Shown: positions 1 to 11,621, numbered from the stretch's first letter. The stretch is 45,802 nucleotides of DNA from Lingula anatina (GCF_001039355.2 NW_019775788.1:155231-201032); one strand, 5' to 3'. Notes: generated from the sequence alone by a model not told the origin. Translations and numbers: made by a program.

Positions 1-379
1 AACTCTAAAAAAACGTGTCACAGGATATGCCATGTAGGATGAGGGCGCTGCAAGCGGCTGCTGGAGGTCATACCCGCAATTACTGACTTTTCATGATTTA
101 CTGTAGTGACTTCTTTGACTGTGTAACATATCACTGTCCGGAGGCTATCATGTTCTTTAATATTTTATCTTAAAGTTTATACTGACATCAAAGTGTTGAT
201 ATGGTTTTCTGGGGGTGTTCCTTTCTTTTGAATGGCATCTTATGTCAGATTTAATATTATTGACCAAAATATCTCACAACAGAAGACTGGATGTTATTAT
301 CACTCAGTGACATACTTTTTTAATGACTCAAGCCAAAAGAAAATTATTCAGCACTCAAAAATAACAATGATAAAAAATA

Positions 380-637
380 TTCCATATTAAGTGGTAACCC
401 TGTATATATGCATGGGTGTGTGGCTGTATCAAGGAATTTCCCTTTTTGTCGTATTTATCTCTCATTTGTGTTTTTCGTGTCCCAATGAAATGTGATATTT
501 TTTTGGCCAAGACATTTCTACCAAGTTGGCAGTAAACTAATGTAAAAATGTCTTTATATTTACTTGCGTGCAACTCCACCCAACTACGACTATAACGACC
601 AATAGCGTGCCCTAAAATTTGTTCATTAACTGCATCC
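380..637. other. Intron segment paralogous to the gene E intron before exon Y
   Basis: The stretch matches 37440-37690 (for example GTGTGGCTGTATCAAGGAAT, and the text GGCAGTAAACTAATGTAAA). It is therefore intron of gene A between domain X and exon Y. The match stops at 637, where a transposon-like insertion begins, and resumes near 1785. In bases 1-380 I see no exon. Confidence 0.75.
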
Positions 638-1777
638 CCAGAAATGCACTGCATGACGTCACGCTTAGCCCACTGCGCAGGCGTGCACTTTTAATGAGTT
701 GCTAGATTGCCATAGGAAAATGAATGGGTTCGCGATTCGTGGGTAATTCGTGATAATTGACAAACTAACGGCATGATGCCGATAGATAGCAACGCTGTAC
801 TATGCTTCAAGCAACTCCTGACCAAATATCGCTAGGGTTTTTAAAAAATTCTGTTGTACACACGTACTAAGAAATTTGCCGTGTATTGCCTAGCCTACCC
901 TCAGCAAAACGCACATATTTTCAGAAATAGTGATTTTTGACGTTAGATTTACTCAGAAACAAAGGCAAACTAATATTCGTTGCCGATAGCACCAGCAGAT
1001 ATCAGCACCATACAGAGTCTGATTAAAAAAAAATCGTGGCAATTGAAGAACTTTTACCACTGTACAATGGGGTCAAAAAAGCACTTGGCACAGATGTGAA
1101 ACTGCCCAGTGCAAGGCCAAGAATTCAATCAGTATTATCAATCATATTATCAGATCCTCTATAAATTGACTGACAATATCACTACTCAGTATTTAACTAA
1201 TCTCTTAATCCAAAATTCCTATCATCATTTAATAATAATGCACAATTCTTCTTTCAGATTGCTATTTATTTTAAATTTTAATGTTGCAACTGTTCCAAAA
1301 TAATCTTGTAGTAAAGGAAAAATGCAAATAAGTAGTGGAAGACCAATTTTACCCACATTATTCAATTAGTTGAATATAAAAAGAATAAGATCACGATTTA
1401 ACAAATTAAAATAATCTTTCATGAACTTTTTCATGAATAACATATTAAACAAAATTAAAGTTATAAATTAGTGGTAATGGCTTATTCTGGAATATATGAC
1501 CTCTGCACATCATCAGTACCTGACTTGGTACAGTATAGTTACTACTTGGATACAGAGTTAGATTTAATAATGTAACAATAAGAACAATATATATTACAAT
1601 AAACTTCTCTGCACATATCAGACGCTTGTTACCATGAACTAACACTACTTCACAATGGGCTGAGCACTTATCACAGTCTGAGTTTGATGCCATTGTTGTG
1701 CTGTGATTGGCTTGTTGAGTCACTTGAAGCCCTACTATAGCGCCCTCGCGTATCGTGTGAATGCTGCGCATTTCTGG
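638..1777. mobile_element. 1.14-kb non-autonomous DNA transposon (MITE-like) in an intron of gene A
   Basis: Ends are inverted repeats: CCAGAAATGCACTGCAT at 638-654, and the complement of 1761-1777 reads CCAGAAATGCGCAGCAT, 15 of 17 identical. Sequence either side is continuous with the gene E intron, which lacks this block, so the paralogue serves as an approximate empty site. No transposase frame is present inside. The target duplication is unclear. Confidence 0.75.
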
Positions 1778-1861
1778 CCATGGTTTGAATATGAAAAACA
1801 CATCGGCCCCAGTGTCTGCATCTCACTACATTTAAGATTTACTAAATTTACTCCGTTACAG

Positions 1862-2667
1862 GCGCGGCAGTACAGTATTATGCTGAGGTGGTGGAGAACA
1901 TTTCAAACAAGTCCCCCGATGGATTTGAGGCACTCTGTAGAACCCTGACCACAGCAAAGTACATGTACATGTGCACACCAAGTTCAACAACCCGTGGTCT
2001 GAAAGGCAAAAGGTGAGACTATTTTAGGCACAGTGCGAGGAATGTCATACATGCAACTTATTTTTCTCCAATTTTAGTAAATTCTAGCATTTAAGTTATC
2101 AGAAATCAATATATATCACACGACCACACATTTGAGGATGTAGATTAATATTCTTCTTAAACTCACGTGTCCTTTGCATGTACTACATGCAGTATGCACT
2201 TGTGTTTCTGTGCACATGTATAAATTCTCAGTCAGGACATCCTTCGTATTCGCAGTGTACCTTTGGACCAATACCGCCAGGACACGTTTATTGCGTACGC
2301 TGAAGAGGATGAACCTACCATAGGAGCAGTTGTACGGGAGCTAAAGAAACTCGAAATTCAGTGTTGGTTCGCCGAAGAAGACCTCATTCCTGGAAAATAT
2401 GTGAATGATGAAACTGTTAAGGCGATCAGCACATCTAGGTTTTCGATCTTGTTCCTATCCAAAAGTTTTATCCAGAGTCGTGGGTGCAAATACGTGATGG
2501 AGAATATTATAGAGAATGCTAAAGAGAAAGAACATGGTGTTATCCCTGTTGTTATGAACATCTCTCCTGAAGAATTCCCTGAGGGATTACGCAACTGGGA
2601 ACCCCTCTTTTTCGATGACGAAGAGCTCATTCCAAAGATTGTGGCAACTATAAAAGGTATTCGAGTT

Positions 2668-2737
<70 letters not shown>

Positions 2738-3105
2738 CCTGCATAAAATACATAATACTGTAAACTTTACATATGACGCTATATTTGTTAACATTACATA
2801 TTCTGTCGTATGTAATTTATTTCATTTGAGTGTAAATATAAAGCATGTGTTGTCTGGACTTTTCATTTAGATTAAACATAATATTTTAATGTTAATACCT
2901 GAACACTAATTGCATGTTAGTCATTTAAGGGATGTGCATTTTACGGTTGATAATATTGGTACTTTTTCTTTCGGTTGATACTATTTCTTTCTTCAAAACA
3001 GGATCAAGAGACATCCCTACGTATGGTCAACTACGAGATGAGAACGAGGCTTTGCGAGATGAGGTCCGGCGATTAACAGCTAAACTTTGTTTACAGAGCC
3101 AATAA
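1862..3105 (+). CDS. Gene A: 3' part of an ankyrin/TIR-family gene (Y-TIR-coiled coil)
   Basis: Three exons, 1862-2012, 2256-2656 and 3002-3105, join in frame to a TAA at 3103-3105 and give about 217 residues. Junction phases (1, 2, 1) match those of the other genes here. The first exon encodes helical region Y, the second a TIR domain, the third a charged coiled coil. TIR domains mediate homotypic signalling or cleave NAD; which applies is not visible. Box 1 reads DTFIAYAEED, and the BB loop has the classical DLIPG. The residue three after the conserved Cys (GCKYV) is Val, where gene E has Glu. The upstream domain X and ankyrin exons are not found in 1-1860, so they lie further left or are lost. 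The coding sequence is closest to gene E. Lengths match E exactly (151 and 401 bp), so I see no decay in the exons present. Confidence 0.8.
2256..2656 (+). CDS. TIR-domain exon of gene A
   Basis: The acceptor is TTCGCAG at 2255 and the donor AAAAG|GTATTC at 2657. The exon is 401 bp, entered in phase 2 and left in phase 1. It covers a whole TIR fold: DTFIAYAEED (strand A, box 1), QCWFAEEDLIPG (strand B and BB loop), FSILFLSKSF (strand C), then HGVIPVVMNI (strand D). The candidate catalytic Glu position is Val. The next intron starts almost at once with an (AT)n tract and a T run. Confidence 0.85.
2672..2737. repeat. (AT)n microsatellite followed by poly-T
   Basis: About 49 bases of alternating AT run into about 17 T, only 15 bases inside the intron after the gene A TIR exon. 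The equivalent intron of gene E carries a poly-T run at the same place, so this intron start is prone to slippage. Confidence 0.95.
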
Positions 3106-3129
3106 ATAGAGGTCACTGTGTATAATAAA
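3101..3129 (+). terminator. Poly(A) signals of gene A
   Basis: AATAAA at 3101-3106 overlaps the TAA stop codon, and a second AATAAA lies at 3124-3129. Gene E has the same stop-overlapping AATAAA at 39047-39052. Confidence 0.6.
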
Positions 3130-3822
3130 TGCCAAAAGCCATTCCTGCAGGAGTTCTTTTTCGAGAAAAGTGGACCTATAACCATGAAACCTTTGTGTAC
3201 CTAGATAAAATTTTACACAGTGGGACATTTTTCCTTGGAAAAAAGGAGAGTAATTTAGAAACCCCCAAAACCATGCATAAATGTTCTGATACTTCATTCA
3301 CTGGTCACTCATACAAACATCGGACATCAAAGTATCGGACCCCAGTGCAACATTGTGTCAGAGTACAGCATTGTATGCTGTGTGATTAAGATTTTTTTCA
3401 AATCGTAAGTTTTTTATTATTTACTGAGCATACCCAGTGTAAGAGTGTGTGCTCTATGACTGTGGCATGCCCGCAAGCTATCTATAGTATAACTGGCTGA
3501 AATAGTGGTTGGATAGAACCAAGATCGTGTGTGCTATATGTATCTAGGATGTGCCCACTATATTTCTATAGTTACACTGTACCGTTGCAACTGTCCAATA
3601 CTGTCCAGGCTCACCCCAAAATTGGACTATACCGGTACATAGCCTGGACTACAAGATCTCACGCTTAATTGTTATGCGGTTAATTATTAAATATCAGATA
3701 AGGTTTTGCATGTGATACGTACTCATATATCCTGAGTGTAAGGGTGTACTGACTGTGATGCTTTGTATTATGGTTCAATCTCTATGTTACGTCAGTGGAT
3801 CTTTTGTATGCTCTATGTGACC
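3106..3822. other. 3' flank of gene A, diverged repeats
   Basis: Bases 3150-3250 resemble the element at 40283-40458 (the TTCTTTTTCGAGAAAAGTGG part) but are strongly diverged. Bases 3660-3730 weakly match the 3' flank of gene E near 39730-39785. I see no gene. Confidence 0.45.
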
Positions 3823-3974
3823 CAGGCCCGTAGCCAGCAATTTCAAAAGGGAGGTTCTTTTTCTGAAAAAAAAAGTGGACCTTTTCCCATGAAAACTTCA
3901 TGAAGCTACATCAAGTTTTACCCAAAGTGGACCTATTCCCACCTAAAGGGTCTGTTCTTTTTTTTTTTTTTTTG
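3823..3974. mobile_element. Truncated copy of the CAGGCCCGTAGCC element
   Basis: It starts CAGGCCCGTAGCCAGCAATT, then TTCTTTTTCTGAAAA and AGTGGACCTTTTCCC, exactly as in the complete copy at 40283-40458. The right end is replaced by a poly-T run, so the right terminal repeat is missing. Confidence 0.7.
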
Positions 3975-4939
3975 TAATGTGCTAATAACTGTTATAAAAT
4001 ATTCACAGTGTTTGGTTTGACAGGTTCATCATGCTTATAAGCTTAATGCTACTTACTAAAATACAAGGCACAAATTAGTTAATGCGCGGCATTTTTCGCA
4101 TAGAGTTACATTTTTTTACATTTTACTTTTGCTTTTAATTGCTTGAATAAAAAGAATTGAAATTTAAAAGAAGTGGTAGAAAAAAATTCGCAAGTTTATT
4201 GCGAAGAGAAAAAGGGAATGCAACGTTTATATACAGAACAATCCTAGAAAACTACCTACCTGTTCCAGTAATACGTGAAAAAAACTTTTGAAAGAAGATG
4301 CAATGATAATTAAAAAGATTGAATCATACTGGGTCATCTCTTATTTAAACACGATTTCCTAAACAGTAGTACTTAATAATCTCTGTGACAGGTGTTCTGA
4401 TTTTCTAACTTCTATCTTGAAAATATATTTTCTATCAGTAAAGCCTTGGTTTAGTGGTTTTTAATTAGATCCCTAATTGGCATTGAAAATATTCGTAACC
4501 TCGGTTAAATATTAGTAGAGACATGTCAGAAAAGGGTTTTGATTGGCCGACAATTGGTTTCAACTTTCACACCAATATAAGTCGGTATTAGTAAAAAAAA
4601 TAAGTGTATCAGACTAATACGTCCTTTACGAAAGTGGACTACTCTGTATTCGTCCTGAACATATAAGAAGATCAAAAGTTTGATCTAACAGTCTAAACTA
4701 ACTCAAATCATTAAAATCATTAAAACGCTATTCATAATAACGGCGTAGAATTTGTTTGTACATACAGTCTTGCGACTCATTCTCATTGAAAATGTATGTC
4801 TTCATATATCGATCCACCTTCACGGGTATTCTCGCTGAATGGAATTAGTTTAATAGATTAACACGGGGTCGAGTAGAATACAGAAAAGCTAGTGTTTATA
4901 AGAGTACATGTGCGTTAGAAATACGCATTCAATTCATAA
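3975..4939. other. AT-rich intergenic sequence
   Basis: No open frame, domain or clear repeat was recognised on either strand. Confidence 0.5.
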
Positions 4940-5044
4940 CCCCTCAGCAAGGTCAAAGATAATGGGGAAGACTTAGAAAAGACACCCCATCCGAAAGTTA
5001 CTGCCGAATGGTCGGAGAACATTGACATTACACATTTAGCTTGA
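4940..5044 (+). pseudogene. Exon remnant related to the last exon of gene F
   Basis: Reading from 4940 gives PLSKVKDNGEDLEKTPHPKV and so on. Gene F reads PLSKVKDAKKVLMKTPHRKV in its last exon. The match covers about 27 residues, then diverges and hits TGA at 5042-5044. No signal-peptide exon, TATA box or upstream splice partner was found nearby. I call it a decayed or truncated paralogue. A living short paralogue with unseen exons is possible but less likely. Confidence 0.55.
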
Positions 5045-5789
5045 GATTCAGAAAGAGATGTCGCAAGCATTGTAACATATTTTGTTGACTGACTGTTAAC
5101 CCCATAGAGCCTGGCAGCATCTGACCTAGAAAGTGCCCTTGGTCCTGAGCCCTCTACCCAGATGTACTCCATTTTACAGGCAGCCTCATTTAATCAATGA
5201 TAATGCATTTACTTGTCTAGAAAACACCTAAAAACTGTACATTTTTAAAAAGCCAAGAATGTAAGCTTTAAAGTCATATCAGTTTTATTCACATTTGTTA
5301 ACTTAGGTAGAAATAGCAGGAGTTTAAATATGAGACTTGCTTTTCTCGAAGAGAAGTAAAAAACAAAAACTTTAATTTCAGCATGCACATTCCTTTTCAC
5401 TTTACCAAATAATTTGTTGAAATTTTCTCATAAACATTCGAAATGTGTCTTAAACAATGTCAGAAAATTCCAGAGAGATATCAAGATTATTTAGTTTTTG
5501 AGATATAATAAATTTTCTGGGATGCGTGCTGTACCTAAAAACCTGCATCACGACTAGAAGACTAGAAGCTGACTAGAAGACTTCCACCTAATTACTTTTA
5601 TAATTACAAAAAATATTGTAAATTTAGTGCTTTTTACGACAGTTTTTCATAGTTTTTTTAATCAACTGATCCACGATATTCACAAAATTTTGTTTAGCTC
5701 TCAAACCATATACAGGAATACAAACATTATCATGAGCAAATATTACACTTTCGTGAATAAAAATTACATCATAAAAATACAAGTATACG
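5045..5789. other. AT-rich intergenic sequence
   Basis: Nothing recognised except a short ACTAGAAG repeat near 5554-5582. Confidence 0.45.
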
Positions 5790-5973
5790 TGTCATTTGTA
5801 CTAATACACAAGCAGGAAAAGATATGTTGATACAGCGCACTAGTAAACATATTACATCTTTATTTATACACAAGCAGGGAAAGACGTGTTGATGTAACAC
5901 ACAAGTAAACAGATGTCATTTGTACTTAGACATAAGCAGGAAAAGACATGTTGATGCAGTACACAAGGCAACA
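5790..5973. repeat. 62-bp tandem repeat, three copies
   Basis: The motif AAGCAGGAAAAGA or close variants recurs at exact 62-base spacing (5811, 5873, 5935), each followed by TGTTGATnnAG and ACACAAGTAAAC-like text. Copies are diverged by several substitutions. Confidence 0.75.
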
Positions 5974-6469
5974 TTTAGCCTGACTTGCCACGGTTACAGT
6001 CATTTTATCAGCGATATAGCCATTCCAATTACTTTTGTCGTCTGCTTGGTTACTGCCGTTAGTATCATCAGCGTTTTTCATAAATCAAGCCCCACGTCCG
6101 AATCTGCTCTCTGACAACTCATACTAGGCAAAGGTACATCATCTTTGAAGTTACCGGAGTATCACAATCTATCAAGGACTCTTCCCAGAAGTCTGAATTT
6201 TCTAACAAATCTAAAACATTTCTCAACCCATAACTTTTGCTGACTTCTCGCCGCCATTATGACTTCATAGCGCCTCGACAGTTGTTGAAATAAACCGCTT
6301 TTTCATTATCTATTTCTCGCTACACGATTTTCAAAAGCCGGTAGTAAACAAAAGACTAACATTAAGTTAGTCTTGTGATAGAAGCATGAATTGTTACAAA
6401 AGACAGGGGACAGTACAAGCATGTAAACACAGAAACCGCGTATATGCGGTTCCCGGCACTGAGGACTTT

Positions 6470-6860
6470 TTAAAATGAACCGCATATGTACGGCAATAGC
6501 AATAAAAGGGAATTCCCTAATAAAACTTTCGTCACCTCTATTAATAATACCTGCAGCTAAGTCGCCATTGTGCAGGTCGTTTCCAGCTGGTAAATTAACA
6601 TGATATTTTATCAAATTTTGAGGTGTGATGTCAGCCACATCAGTGTCAACGGGTGACATACAACTAATCGTAACAGAGATGTAGTAGAAATGGGTATTTA
6701 GGGTAAAAAAATTCCGCACGACAACATGAAATTTCCAGTTTACGCGTAAATATCGAGCCGGGAAATTACTTGTACATTGGTTTCGGTTCGCACGGAAATG
6801 TGTTGTTACGTGAATATTTCGTAATTGTCCAGTTTTAAATAATTTTAATGATTATTTTAA
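6470..6860. repeat. Copy of the kappaB/leader repeat unit (type 1)
   Basis: Matches 30560-30990 and 45440-45802 over several hundred bases, including the stretches around TCGCCATTGTGCAGGTCG and TTTGAGGTGTGATGTCA. It ends without the poly-A seen in the 30.9 kb copy. Confidence 0.8.
6508..6595 (+). promoter_or_regulatory. Candidate promoter unit 1 of gene B (kappaB, TATA-like, weakened donor)
   Basis: GGGAATTCCC at 6508-6517 is a perfect kappaB-type palindrome. TATTAATAAT follows at 6539-6548. A leader donor at 6590 reads G|GTAAAT, weaker than the GTAAGT of other copies. Promoter role is inferred. Confidence 0.45.
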
Positions 6861-7860
6861 TTGATAGGATTAACTCATGTGGATCCTTCCCCTCTTACAC
6901 ACAAAAAATGAAGCTGGAAATAATTTAGAAAAAAAAACATTATTAAAATCAATGGTGGAGGTAGGGGAGGACGGAACGGGTAGGAACCACCTTTTCCACA
7001 TGCCCCCCCCCCCCCCCCCGAAAACGCTTAAAAAGGAACAAAATAGGCAAGTTGTCTATAGATGCACTCTCCTTAGACAAACCCCGCTAGTGCTTAGGTA
7101 ACTACAGGGTCACAAACGCATGGATAGTTCAAATTGGGGAAAAATTCAACCTACACGGTTAACAAAGTGGTAAGGAAAATAATGCTTCTGTGTATTTTTG
7201 TTTCTATGACTTGTTTCTCATACAGTTCCACTCATAAATCCGCCCATAAACCTGTGTTTTTGTTAAGGTGCTAGTGTTGTATATGTCTAGGTATTTTTTT
7301 TTTTCATCATTGTGTGTGCCAGTTCTGTCGATGTTGCCTTCTCCGTCCGACACGTCTTACAACTGCTAAACGGAGTGTTTGATTGATTTTGGATTTGTCT
7401 TGTGTCTTTATATTTTAATAAGTCATGTTCCTTTTAGAATCAGCTTGATTGGTCAAACTGCATTTTATTTCATTCGACAAAGTTGAGAAATTGGTTCATT
7501 CAACGCTTCGCTTGGCAAATATCGAATATTAAGCAAAGTCATTGTTGTTACTTTATGTAGGTTATAGAAACATAACGTTTTCAAAGCTTATTTCAAGCAC
7601 AAAGTCAATACAGGACGCTTAATACACAATGGAAAAAGGCAGTTTCCACACTCCCATTCACACCTTGAGTAAAAAAAATACTGGGAAATAATGAGAATTA
7701 ATGCATGTACATTTTTTACTTGTATACTATATTTACTATTCTTTAAAATTCCAGACAAAGACATCAACGGTAATAAAAAAGGGAATTTTCTTAAAAAACT
7801 CCCTCGCCACCTTAAATAATATTGTATAACCCTTTACAAGTATGTTCTTGATTTATTGAC
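6861..7860. other. Intergenic, repeat-derived
   Basis: Contains a C run at about 7003-7018 and, near 7770-7830, a degraded version of the leader repeat (AAAAAGGGAATTTTC then CTCGCCACC). No gene seen. Confidence 0.45.
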
Positions 7861-8270
7861 CGTAGGGTATTGCAATTTTTGTGACAAAACACCAACAGCG
7901 ACTAATGGGGAATTTCCTTTTCTATAAAAAAAAAAAAAAAACCCTCGTCATATATTATTACAGAACGTCGTCATTTTTACGGGCTGTTTCCAACTGGTAA
8001 GTTGACCTTACATTTTATTAATTTTCGTGGTGATTTATCTACCGAGTAGATATGAACGAGTGACATGTAACATTGTCACTGGGGTGTCCAGTTGTAGTGA
8101 AAATGTTGGTACAACATCTTTCTTCCGTCGTGAAAAATGATGAAAGAGTTGATCTGTAAGGATCGCCCTGCATGGTAATTTTGACGTAACGTTATCTTTA
8201 GACCTGAATGTGTTTTACTGGAAGAATTCCAAAAATTTCTAAATCTAAAGGATCATTTGAAAAAAAAAGC
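7861..8270. repeat. Upstream block paralogous to 31210-31620
   Basis: Long collinear similarity with the region upstream of gene E, for example GTGATTTATCTACC, TTGGTACAA and CCTGAATG positions in the same order. It shows that B and E were duplicated together with upstream DNA. Confidence 0.75.
7908..8002 (+). promoter_or_regulatory. Candidate promoter unit 2 of gene B (kappaB, TATA, strong donor)
   Basis: GGGAATTTCC at 7908-7917 fits the kappaB consensus GGGRNWYYCC. TATATTATTA lies at 7951-7960. A strong leader donor G|GTAAGT begins at 7997. The matching acceptor would be 9118, before the ATG of gene B. Role inferred from arrangement. Confidence 0.5.
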
Positions 8271-8585
8271 ATTCATTAATTAGATTTATAGGCATAGTGA
8301 CATATAGAGACAGTTAAGGAAGAATATTTAGCAAATTTTGGGAGGATCGCGCGAGAGCGGCGAGGAGGGGAGAGCACAGTGAAATGTGACAATGTAAACA
8401 TCACTTATTTGTATGCTTTATTACGTTGCCGTCTTGATATCAAATATTTATGCTACTAAAATCCGCCTCTGTACTCGTGCATATATAACTAGTATTTTAA
8501 TTAAATTAGAATTTTTTATTTAAATGGTTTTTACCAAATAAACATTGTTAACACGGGTATATCTATTGTTCAGGTAACTAAAAAA

Positions 8586-8640
8586 GGGGGAATTCTCCTG
8601 GTAATGTCTTATAATGCAGGGTCTTTACAACTGGTCAGTA
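8586..8640 (+). promoter_or_regulatory. Degraded third copy of the kappaB/leader unit
   Basis: GGGGGAATTCTCC near 8586-8598, CTTATAATG at 8609-8617, then CTG|GTCAGT near 8633. Both the kappaB palindrome and the donor are imperfect, so it is probably weak or dead. Confidence 0.35.
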
Positions 8641-9175
8641 CGATGATGTTCTCATATCTAAAGAGATATTGATGTGAACAGGACGTGTGAAGCTAGCAGT
8701 GATTGGGACACTGGTGTTATATTAACATGGGTTTTAAAAAATCTTTGGCATTACATAAAAAACCCTGGAAGTTAATATTTGTCCGTGGGTAAAACAAAAC
8801 AAAAACAAGCAACTTTTCAAACCACGTACGTGACCTTCACGAACAGTGCACCCCCATCTTGAGCGAAACCAAGCTAGCTGGGACCTGTTTATAATGGAGT
8901 AGCTGGTATTTAGGTAGGCCACATAAGATTTATTCAAAGCACACATGTTACCCTGTGGCGAGTGAAACAACAAATTGGCTATTTCCGACATCATGTTGTA
9001 TTCTTTGTATATTTTTGCTGCTTACTGAATGTATTGTTTTCTGGTTACACTTGATCGTTTTGCACATTTCATCTTTTTTATATATTTCAAATTATGATCA
9101 TTATCCATCTTATTTCAGAGTCCATACATACGTTGCACACTGCGTTGGAATATCTACAGTATAGGCACCACCAGT

Positions 9176-9277
9176 ATGGGTGACATAGAGATTCACTTGG
9201 CTGCAGGAGATGGAAATATAGAGAGGTTACAGCGTCTGCTGACTGACAGGCAGCGCGACATCAATCACCAGGGCGGG
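9176..9277 (+). CDS. Gene B start exon, ankyrin N-cap
   Basis: 34 codons beginning MGDIEIHLAAGDGNIERLQR and ending phase 0 at GGG|GTAACA. Gene D has an exon of exactly the same length and pattern (LLTAG...INEQAW), which supports this ATG. It reads as a half ankyrin repeat that caps the stack. Confidence 0.75.
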
Positions 9278-9557
9278 GTAACAACTTTAATTTCTCTTTC
9301 TTAAGTTACGCCATTCTCAATGTCTGTTTATTTGTAACGCTACACGTTAGAAATATCGATTTGTTTAATACAGACGACCGATGCCATTGGCTGAATCTTC
9401 CACTGATTAGTTCCTCTTTTCCCTACCTTACGACAACAGGTTTTCTATGTGATGGGCACCAGTTGATATAATTTATATCCACATGCATATATCAATGCAC
9501 TGGATTTAAGAAGTTAAAAAAGAATTCTATGCCTGCAAAAAAAAAAAAAAGAAATAT

Positions 9558-9588
9558 GTGTGTGTGTGTATGTGTGTGTGTGTGTGTG
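9558..9588. repeat. (TG)n microsatellite
   Basis: Alternating TG after an A run at about 9537-9550, in the first coding intron of gene B. Confidence 0.9.
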
Positions 9589-9973
9589 AAAGCCACTTTT
9601 GTATTTTAAACCAATCCAATGATGTACATGTACACTGTGTGTACTCATAAACTAGTAATTCGGCATGAATTGCAATGCAAAACAGAACAAAACAAAATGT
9701 TTCCCGTAGTGCTTGAACGTGGCGATATCAAATTGTACAGTCAACGTGCATTTTATTAAATATCCATTCCTTTTTTAAATTTAATATAGAATAGACGATT
9801 ATAATTAAAATTATAACTTTGTTTAACCCCTATACCGGCTGTTAATAAAACCCCTATTAAGAATTATTTGTTAAGCGGCACCAACCAATCAAGTCCTATT
9901 ATCAAATCCAACACTTGTTTCTACGACATTTGTAGTTTTGGTGTTTTACCACATTGTTTGTATATATGCACAG

Positions 9974-11466
9974 TGGGAGAGGACCCCACTTCACAATGCT
10001 GCCAGTGGCGGCCACACAGATTGTGTCAAGTTTCTCATCCAACACAGGGCGGATACCAATATACAGGACATGGTGAGTGTAGAATTGTCAGGACATAAAG
10101 GCTTGGATACATGAACGTACATATACATGTACGGTGCCCGTTTTTCTCCGCAAATGTTAAGAGTAAATTATGCAGGGTTTACATCTTCTTCATCACATTT
10201 CTATAATTCGTTTGAAGAATCAGTGCAACGTTTTTAATGGCAATGCTTTTTTGTTGATAATAACATTAAAATATATAGTTTGTTGTTAAAAGTCCTAAAT
10301 CTGAAGAAACAAACATGTTTCTAGTACGATCTATGATTTGCTGTATTAAATCACATAGTTTGTATATATCCACAGTGGGAGAGGACGCCACTTTACAAGG
10401 CTGCCAGTGGTGGCCACACACAATGTGTCGAGCTTCTCCTACAACACGGTGCGGACACAAGTATACAGGATCGGGTGAGTGCAGAATTGTCAGAACACAA
10501 CGGCTTGAATACATTAACTTGCATGTACGGGGATTGTTTTTCTCGGCAAATCTTTAGTAGAAATTATCCAAGGTTTACAAATTCATGGCGTTTTTAAAAG
10601 AATCAGTACAACGTTTTTAATGGTAATGCTTTTTTGCTGATAATAACATTAAATTATATAGTTTGTGACTGATTATCTTAAAGGCTTAAATGTGAACAAA
10701 CATGTTTCTTGCACGACCTCTGATTTGCTATATTAAATCACATCGTTTGTAAACACCCACAGTGGAAGAGGACGCCGCTTCACAAGGCTGTCAGGAGCGG
10801 CCATACGGAATGTGTCCAACTTCTCCTCCGTCACCGGGCGAATACCAGCATACAGGATGAGGTGAGTGTAGAACTGTCAGAGCACAACGGCTTGGATACA
10901 TGTACGAACATGTACGGTAACTTTCCCAGACAGCCTCAGTAATCTGGCCCACGTCTGGCCCAGATCTGGCAACGTCTGGCAATGTCTGGCAAAACGTATG
11001 GCCCACGTATGGCTTGCCAGATCTGGGCCAGATGTGGCAATGTTTGGGCCAGATCTGGCCCAGACATTGCCATATCTGGCCCAGTCCACATTTGCTCATG
11101 TGGCCAGATGTCGGCCCAGATCTGGCAATATCTGGCAAAGGTATGGCATGNGCAAATCTAATTCGCAAGGTTTACATTTTCTGCAACGAATTTCAAGAAT
11201 TCGTTTGAATAATCAGTGTTAAGTTTATACATGTAATTTTGTTTTGCTGATAATTACAATAACTTATATAGTTTGTGACTGATTATTTAAAAAGCTTGTG
11301 TTGGTAAACGTGTTTCTACGCCATATGATTTTCTGTATTAAATGACGTTGTTTGTATCTATCCAAAGAATTGGATGACACCACTTCACCTGGCTGCCAGA
11401 GGCTGCCACACAGAATGTATCGTGCTTCTTCTCCAACATGGGGCGGATACCAGTATACAGGACGTG
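9974..11466 (+). CDS. Four ankyrin-repeat exons of gene B
   Basis: 9974-10072, 10376-10474, 10763-10861 and 11368-11466 are each 99 bp, phase 0 at both ends, and encode one 33-residue repeat of the form xxxTPLHxAAxxGHTxCVxLLLQH then GADTSIQD. Acceptors are CACAG or CAAAG; donors are G|GTGAGTG. Ankyrin stacks bind protein partners; the partner is unknown. Confidence 0.85.
10925..11150. repeat. Palindromic CAGATCTGGC minisatellite
   Basis: A dense array of TCTGGCCCA, TCTGGCAA and TATGGCCCA units, in both orientations, around a CCAGATCTGG palindrome, in the intron after the third full ankyrin exon of gene B. It can fold into strong hairpins. The assembly has an N at 11151 at its edge. Confidence 0.85.
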
Positions 11467-11605
11467 GTGAGTGTAGCATTGTCAGAACAAAAAGGTTTGG
11501 ATACATGATCGTACATGTATGGGAACCTTTTTCTTTGCAAATCTTAGGAAAAATCTGTACGAGGTTTACATCCTGCTTATAACCATTCGGGGATTCGTTC
11601 AAACC

Positions 11606-11621
11606 ACTATTCAGGATAAAG
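11606..11621 (+). pseudogene. 3' stub of a lost ankyrin exon in gene B
   Basis: ACCACTATTCAGGATAAA, then GTGAGTG, is the tail of a standard ankyrin exon with its donor. The preceding roughly 80 exon bases and acceptor are gone. Downstream intron matches the one after the last ankyrin exon of gene E (36131 onward), so this stub is the orthologous position. Confidence 0.7.

Noticed and set aside
1-380. Searched for a domain X exon for gene A
   Set aside because: No TRTLEHL or LRLS-like coding sequence or matching splice sites; the exon lies outside the window or is lost.
9868-10098. Plus-strand frames with VGEDPTSQCCQW-type text over ankyrin exons (also 10315, 11352, 33229)
   Set aside because: Frame-shifted readings of the ankyrin exons; the phase-0 reading gives canonical repeats.
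10791-11208. Overlapping frames on both strands rich in SGPDVA and GQIW repeats
   Set aside because: Produced by the CAGATCTGGC minisatellite, which is open in several frames; it also contains the N.
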